A stretch of 64,000 nucleotides of DNA from assembly GCF_017591435.1 (NCBI RefSeq), contig NC_059297.1, forward strand, positions 6,519,171 through 6,583,170, written 5' to 3'. Source of the DNA: Portunus trituberculatus (Eukaryota > Arthropoda > Malacostraca > Decapoda > Portunidae). This document shows, piece by piece, positions 58,660 through 64,000 of the stretch. Numbering within the stretch: position 1 is the first letter of the stretch; each line of letters starts with the position of its first letter. Made by a program: the position numbers and the translations under genes. The notes under the pieces are model-generated. The model was not told the origin of the DNA. It worked only from the letters and a program-made list of their open reading frames with translations, and ran no database searches.

Positions 58660-59185
58660 ACCACCACCACCACCACCACCACAAACTACACACCACATAA
58701 TCAACACCAACACCATAACAACCACCACACTAAAGAACAAACACCATAGCACAACAGGGAACAATACCTTAGTCACCCCATCCACCACCACCATCACCAC
58801 CACCACCATCATCACCACCATCATCACCAGCACGGATTCTCAACATCACAAATCGTACTAGTGGTGGTGCCTCTTACGTTTGCAAAGTCGCCAGTCTGTC
58901 GTCGGCAGTAGGCAGACGTCCTGGTGGTGGTAGAGGTGGTGGTGGTGGTGGTGGTGGTGGTGGTGGTGGTGGTGGCGTGGATTGGTGGGTATTGGTGAGG
59001 GAAGGAGAGAAATCCTGTCTTGCTTTGCTTTAAGGTGTTTTGTCCTACATTTCGAGGTTGTGCTGCTGAAGTGGGTAGTGGTGGTGGTGGTGGTGGTGGT
59101 GGTGGTGGTGGTAGCAGTGGTGGTGGTGAAGGAGTGGAAAGAGAAAAGAGTTTGTGAGAATAGTGATAAGTTGTAAGTTGTGATT

Positions 59186-59256
<71 letters not shown>

Positions 59257-59431
59257 GTGTGTGTGTACTCAGAGCAGCAGGAGGGTAATGACAGCGGCGG
59301 GGTGAGAATAGCGATTGAGAGATGTGGTGGCGGTGGTTTGGGAATGAGGCGCGAGTAGTGGTGATGGGCTGGGGCTGTGTATTGGCTGTGGCGCCGCGGT
59401 GGTCGTGGTGGTGGTGGTGGTGGTGGTGGTG
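58660..59431. repeat. (CAC)n/(GTG)n cluster and (GA)n
   Basis: CAC on + at 58660-58830, GTG on + at 58922-58976, 59078-59128 and 59400-59431; (GA) 59192-59252. The strand of the same trinucleotide flips between the blocks. Confidence 0.9.
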
Positions 59432-59786
59432 TGTTGATAGAAGAGCCAATTATTGCCTCTGAAAGGGTGGTGGATCGGAGGGCAAGTTGTTAGCTGATCG
59501 AGGTGAAGTGAGGCCTAGATATTACATTATCATCATTATCATCATTATCATCATTGCCATTGTAATAGTGAAAGAAATTTGTCTTAGAATGTGAAAAAAA
59601 AAATCAGCGAAAAGAAAAGAAAAGAAAGGAAAAGGTAATGAATGTTTTTTTAATCGATAAATGGAGAGAAAACTAATTCTGGAAAACTAAAACGAAGCAA
59701 AAAAGGAATGAGACTGAGTGAAGAAAGATGGGATGTATGAACAGATGAAACGAAATACTGATGAGGGTAATGAGTAAAGCTGATCA

Positions 59787-59789
<3 letters not shown>

Positions 59790-59845
<56 letters not shown>

Positions 59846-59974
59846 CGTCAGTGCAACTCTGGGTAGTGAGTGGGTGTGACAGGGACAGGAGGGCACCCGC
59901 ATGCCACATTGTGTTACTGATGTATGTTAGTCTAGAGCTGTGTTGGATTCCGTCTGTCTATCTATTTGTCTGTT

Positions 59975-60027
<53 letters not shown>

Positions 60028-60275
60028 AGTGTGTATGTGTGTGTGGTTATTGTCGTCGCCGTTATTGTTGTTGTTGTTATTGTTACTATTGTTGCTCAAT
60101 ATTTTGATGATAATGTGATGATGATGATGATGATGATATTCTCCCACCTCTTTCATTACCATCTAAAACATCACCACCACCACCACCACCACCACTACTA
60201 CGAAGGAAAGAAGGAAGGAAGTAAGGAACGTATAAATAGCCTCACCTCCACCACCACCACCACCACCACCACTAC
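59790..60275. repeat. (GT)n, (CTGT)n, (GAT)n and (CAC)n arrays
   Basis: (GT) 59790-59842; CTGT 59955-60024; GAT 60115-60138; CAC 60165-60198 and 60246-60272. Confidence 0.9.
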
Positions 60276-60359
60276 TTCCTCCGGCGTTTAAAAATGAACA
60301 GAAGTGATGATGGCAATAACGTTAAGGCGATTTGGTGGTAATGTGAGTTAGCACAATCC

Positions 60360-60900
60360 TGAGCCCGCGCTGGAAGGAGAGATGAGGTGGGGGTGAAGCT
60401 GAGAGCGTGAGGAGAGATGGGACGGAGGAAGGACGAAAGGAGTACAGCGGGAGAATAGGTGGGTACGGGAATGAGGATTGCAGACCAGGAGAATTGAGAG
60501 TAAAGGATAGAGAAGGGAAGAAGAGATGGAATAGGGAGAAATTTGGGGACAGGAGAGGAGAGACGGGAAGAAGAGAGACTGAAGGAGAATTGTAGACCAG
60601 GAAGTTGAGGGTAAGAGAGATAGAGAAGGGGAGAAAAGAGATGGAATAGAGAAAAATTTTAGGGCCAAGAGAGGAGAGACGGGAAAGGAAACAAGGGGTA
60701 GGGACGAGAAGAAGAGAGACGTAGGGACGGGGAAGGAGAATGAGGACGGAGAGGAAAGACTGGGGACGGGGAGGAGAAATATGGAACGGGGGGAGGGAGT
60801 ACAGAAGAGATGGGAGCGGGGAAGGGGATCGAGGAAATCGGTAAAGGAGAGAGCGGTGTAGCGCAGGGAAAGGAGGAGGAGGAATGGAGGACTGGAAACA
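60360..60900 (+). repeat. Purine-rich tract with degenerate 113-bp tandem units
   Basis: Nearly all A and G on +. GTAGACCAGGA plus GTTGAG/GTAAGAGAGATAGAGAAGG recurs from about 60480 at about 60593. Pro/Ser-rich frames on - are compositional. Confidence 0.75.
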
Positions 60901-61182
60901 TAATTGGAATGTGCAAGCAAAGTTTACAAACATTTACTGGCATCTCTGTTTGTCTGTCTGTCTTCTCATGGAAATGGAGGAACCAGTGAAGGCCAGCAAT
61001 GCATATTATCCCGGCTCTCTGTCCTTTGCATAATTCTTTCTATTGTGTCTTCGTCCTTACGTATTTCAGTTAACAAGTGTATATTTTATTTCTTAATGGA
61101 AACCTACCACGTAAGAATATCTGGTGGTTTCATTATTACTATTATTGAAGGAGGAGGTGAAGAGAAACACAGGTGTAGGGAT

Positions 61183-61256
61183 GTGAGTTTATTCCCGACA
61201 AGTTTCGCTGATTCTCCTGAAGAAACATCAGCGAAAGTAGTCGGGAAAAAACTCAC
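61183..61256 (+). other. 74-nt hairpin of precursor-miRNA size
   Basis: Arms GTGAGTTT / AAACTCAC, TTCCCGAC / GTCGGGAA and TTTCGCTGAT / ATCAGCGAAA pair in register with one 3x3 internal loop and a 14-nt terminal loop, about 26 paired bases. No second copy in the window. Function unknown; could be a miRNA precursor or a fold-back repeat. Confidence 0.6.
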
Positions 61257-61938
61257 CTCGTTACTATTATTGTCATTTTGTTCTTTATGTATATATTCTT
61301 TTTTAGATTCAAATACATCCTAGCTCTTATTTAATACAGAAATTGAGGCACCACCTTTATTACGTTGTGCTTGTAACCTTTCTTTAATTCAAAGCTTCCA
61401 GTTGAATTTTGAGAACATGGAGGGACTAGCAGAATGATCCCTTCTCGTCTGTTTCACTTCTTGATTTTATAAGCAACCTAGTTTTTATTAGCTTAGGGAA
61501 ATGCGGAGGTGAGGCGGACGTTGGGATGTGTTGGTAATTGTTTTCATTTCCGTTGTAGGCAATGAAGGGCCGTATAATGCTCTCGTGTGTCTCTACGTCG
61601 CTCATTGACATGCTTGTATTTAGAAACAGCTCTCTGTGGAGGTAAAGAAACAAAATCAATATTACACTGCGTCTCTGTTTCATGTGTTCATTTTATAGCA
61701 GCCTGCACGTATCCTAGTTTTATGTATTTATCATTTCTTTATGGAAACGGGAACCATAAAAGCAGTAGTATCTTGTATCTCTGTCCACGTCCCTTTGAAT
61801 TTGTGACCAATTTGTGCAAGGAAAACTGCACTCGCTCCGTCACCCCGCCGCTGGCCCGAAGTTATATTGAGTGGCTGACAACAAATTATTTTTCGCTAAA
61901 CTTTCAAGTCGAAACTAAATTTTTCATTCTTTCTAATG

Positions 61939-61940
<2 letters not shown>

Positions 61941-61989
<49 letters not shown>
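61941..61989. repeat. (GA)n array
   Basis: 24 units. A short (GAA)n lies at 63445-63478. Confidence 0.95.
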
Positions 61990-61991
<2 letters not shown>

Positions 61992-62758
61992 CTTACAAGG
62001 TAAACAGAACCTTTCCAACTATGAATGGGCGTTTACAGGTACAGTAAGATAACAGCTTTGGCGAGACAACCGGACCTTACACGTGAAGATGTAACACAAA
62101 ACCTAGAATATGGTTATTTTTAAAAGATTTGAGTTAGCCTGACGCAGTTTTGTGGTCGTAAATACACAGTAAGGTAAACTACAGTACTTGAGAGCTAAAA
62201 AAAAAAAGTCTGTGTGAGATAAACAATAAATCTTCAGACGTGAACTAGAAACAGACTAGCCAGAAACGGTACTGTAAAAAAAGAGCGAGGTAAACAGAAG
62301 TACTTAGAAGATAAATCAAATAAACGAATAAAAAACAAAAGCTTTCACTCCACTTAATGTATCAATAAATCGTAGATAAGGCCATTCCAACAGATTTTGA
62401 CGAGTCAGCAGCCTCAGTTCCGGGTGATCGTTTATAATTAGAGAGATAGAGAACTTCCACATTGCGCGCGTGATGGAATGGGAGTAGGTGGAATATAGCT
62501 CGTAATTCTATAGCGAGATGAAATAGATGGTTCCTTGTTTTAATCCATGCCTGTAAATGATTTGGTATGGCTAGCAAGAAGAGGAAAACATGCGCGTGAT
62601 CTCTCGTAATGTATGACGAAGACCTTAAATATGGTCATTCTATAGCGGAAAGGAATCTAATTTAGTTTTTGGCTATGAATCCGCGCTACTGATAATTTCG
62701 TATATAGTGTTAGCGAGGTGAAGAGATCGTGACATGCTCGTAATGTGAGTGGGGGACC

Positions 62759-62970
62759 TTAATCCCTTCAGTACTGGGACGCATTTTGCCTTGAGTTTTG
62801 GGTACGATTAAACGATTCTATTTTCACTAGGAAGGGTTTATGCAAGTCAGAAGATTAATGGCCAGAGTCTTCACTATTTCAACGGCCACTTAAGTTTCTA
62901 AAGCTGTATAAAATCACCAACTAGTAAGCAGAATGAATATGAAAACACGTCATAGCACTGAATGGATTAA
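62759..62970 (-). mobile_element. TTAA MITE family 1, copy D
   Basis: 212 bp in reverse orientation, TTAATCCCTTCAGTACTGGG to GCACTGAATGGATTAA. Confidence 0.85.
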
Positions 62971-63769
62971 GTACGATAATTTTATAGTGCGGTGAATGGA
63001 ATGTTTCTATCCTTTCTTCCGATGATTGTTTACAGTATAGGTGACGAAATAAAGAAAACTTCCACGTGACTGTTATCGTAACGGAAAAGAGAAACTTCAT
63101 ACATAAGGATTTTATCGATAAATAGAATAGAACATTCCTGGCTCCGAATTTATCACAGTTCATGCAAAGTCATGTAATAATCTGGTCACAGGACGGGACA
63201 CTAATGGCTGCAGCGTGTGCCAAGAAGAAGCCATACCGCGAAAATACAAAGGAAGTAATTGGGAACTTTTCTCTTTAGTGACCAGCAGAATATTGAGAAG
63301 GAAAAGGGGGAAACTTGCATGTACGGCAGTTACCTGGATATTAACGCTGATGATGAAGATGATAGTGGCTAGCGAGTGGAATGCTGGTTAATCTTGGTAC
63401 TTGTTTTGTTGTGATGCTGATTATTGTGAATACTGAGAAGCGGGAGAAGAAGAAGAAGAAGAAGAAGAAGAAGAAGAAAAGAAAGAAAGGAAACTACTGC
63501 ATCCTCTGTGGTTATTCAAAAAGCCAGAAAAAAAAATCAAGTAAGCTAGAGACGAGGAAGTAATGAAGGTGCATTCTGGAAGAGCCGCTGCCACGATAAC
63601 GCATGAGAAGACAAAGGTCCATGTTCTTAAAGGCTTTGTTCTTTCACCAGGGTCATTTTCAAGGGGAGAGGATATAATCAGTTGGGTGTCAAAAATAATA
63701 TTTCCCATTGATAATTCAGAATCCTTATGAAACAACCATCCCTAAAACAAAAAGTACTATTGAAAGCCT

Positions 63770-63983
63770 TTAACCTCTTTAAAACTGTGATACATTTTAA
63801 CGTAGAGATTTGTTTACGATTAGACTATCTTATTGACATTAGGAAGGGTCTATAGAGGTCAGAAGATTAATGGTCAGAGTCTTCACTATTTTGATCCTCC
63901 TCATGAGTTTCTGATGCTCTATAACATCACCAAATAGTAAGTAGAATGAATATGGAAACGCGTCATGGTACTGAAGGGAATAA
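63770..63983 (-). mobile_element. TTAA MITE family 1, copy E
   Basis: Reverse orientation, diverged; same internal order (GGAAGGGTCTATAGAGGTCA, CACCAAATAGTAAG, CGCGTCATGGTACTGAAGGG). Confidence 0.8.
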
Positions 63984-64000
63984 AATCTTTCACTAAGAGA

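Overview
The window reads as a piece of arthropod nuclear genome, most likely a decapod crustacean (a brachyuran crab would fit). Support comes from two spliced genes with arthropod-type exons, extreme dinucleotide microsatellite density, and small TTAA-flanked, hAT-like, tRNA-SINE and non-LTR repeats. There is no bacterial, organellar or CRISPR content. Species assignment is inference.

Layout. 1-9.0 kb is intergenic sequence dominated by (AC/GT)n, (AG/CT)n and (TAG)n arrays with one SINE copy. At 9.5-10.2 kb a long CT-rich tract leads into a TATA promoter (about 10,284). From 10,538 to 30,093 lies a six-exon + strand gene for a secreted PDGF/VEGF-related growth factor (PVF, 321 aa). It has a signal-peptide exon, a 12.8-kb first intron, an acidic propeptide exon, a cystine-knot domain split over two exons, and a Cys-rich, basic C-terminus over two exons. 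Its 3' UTR probably ends near 31.76 kb. At 33,511-46,115 lies a second + strand gene, jagunal (192 aa), a four-pass ER membrane protein ending in a KKXX retrieval motif. Its poly(A) signal is near 46,857. Jagunal intron 3 carries a decayed non-LTR retrotransposon. From 46.9 to 64 kb I recognise no gene, only microsatellites, degenerate duplications, MITE copies and one notable 74-nt hairpin at 61.2 kb.

The two genes are co-oriented neighbours about 1.7 kb apart (predicted PVF 3' end to jagunal start region). One product is a secreted ligand and the other an ER protein linked to secretory-pathway organisation. The sequence does not show that they are functionally coupled.

The most interesting signals are splicing options built into both genes: a (GT)n array starting at the PVF exon 1 donor, two in-frame acceptors for PVF exon 3, a TAGCAG tandem acceptor that toggles an N-glycosylation sequon, a 30-nt in-frame candidate micro-exon in jagunal, and a possible composite terminal exon of jagunal that would replace its third membrane segment. 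Also notable are a 212-bp TTAA/TIR MITE in five copies, a second TTAA MITE, a dispersed fold-back element, two near-identical SINE copies embedded in (AC)n, and two hairpins of precursor-miRNA size. No comparison or search could be run, so all gene models are read by eye from motifs, splice sites and phase.
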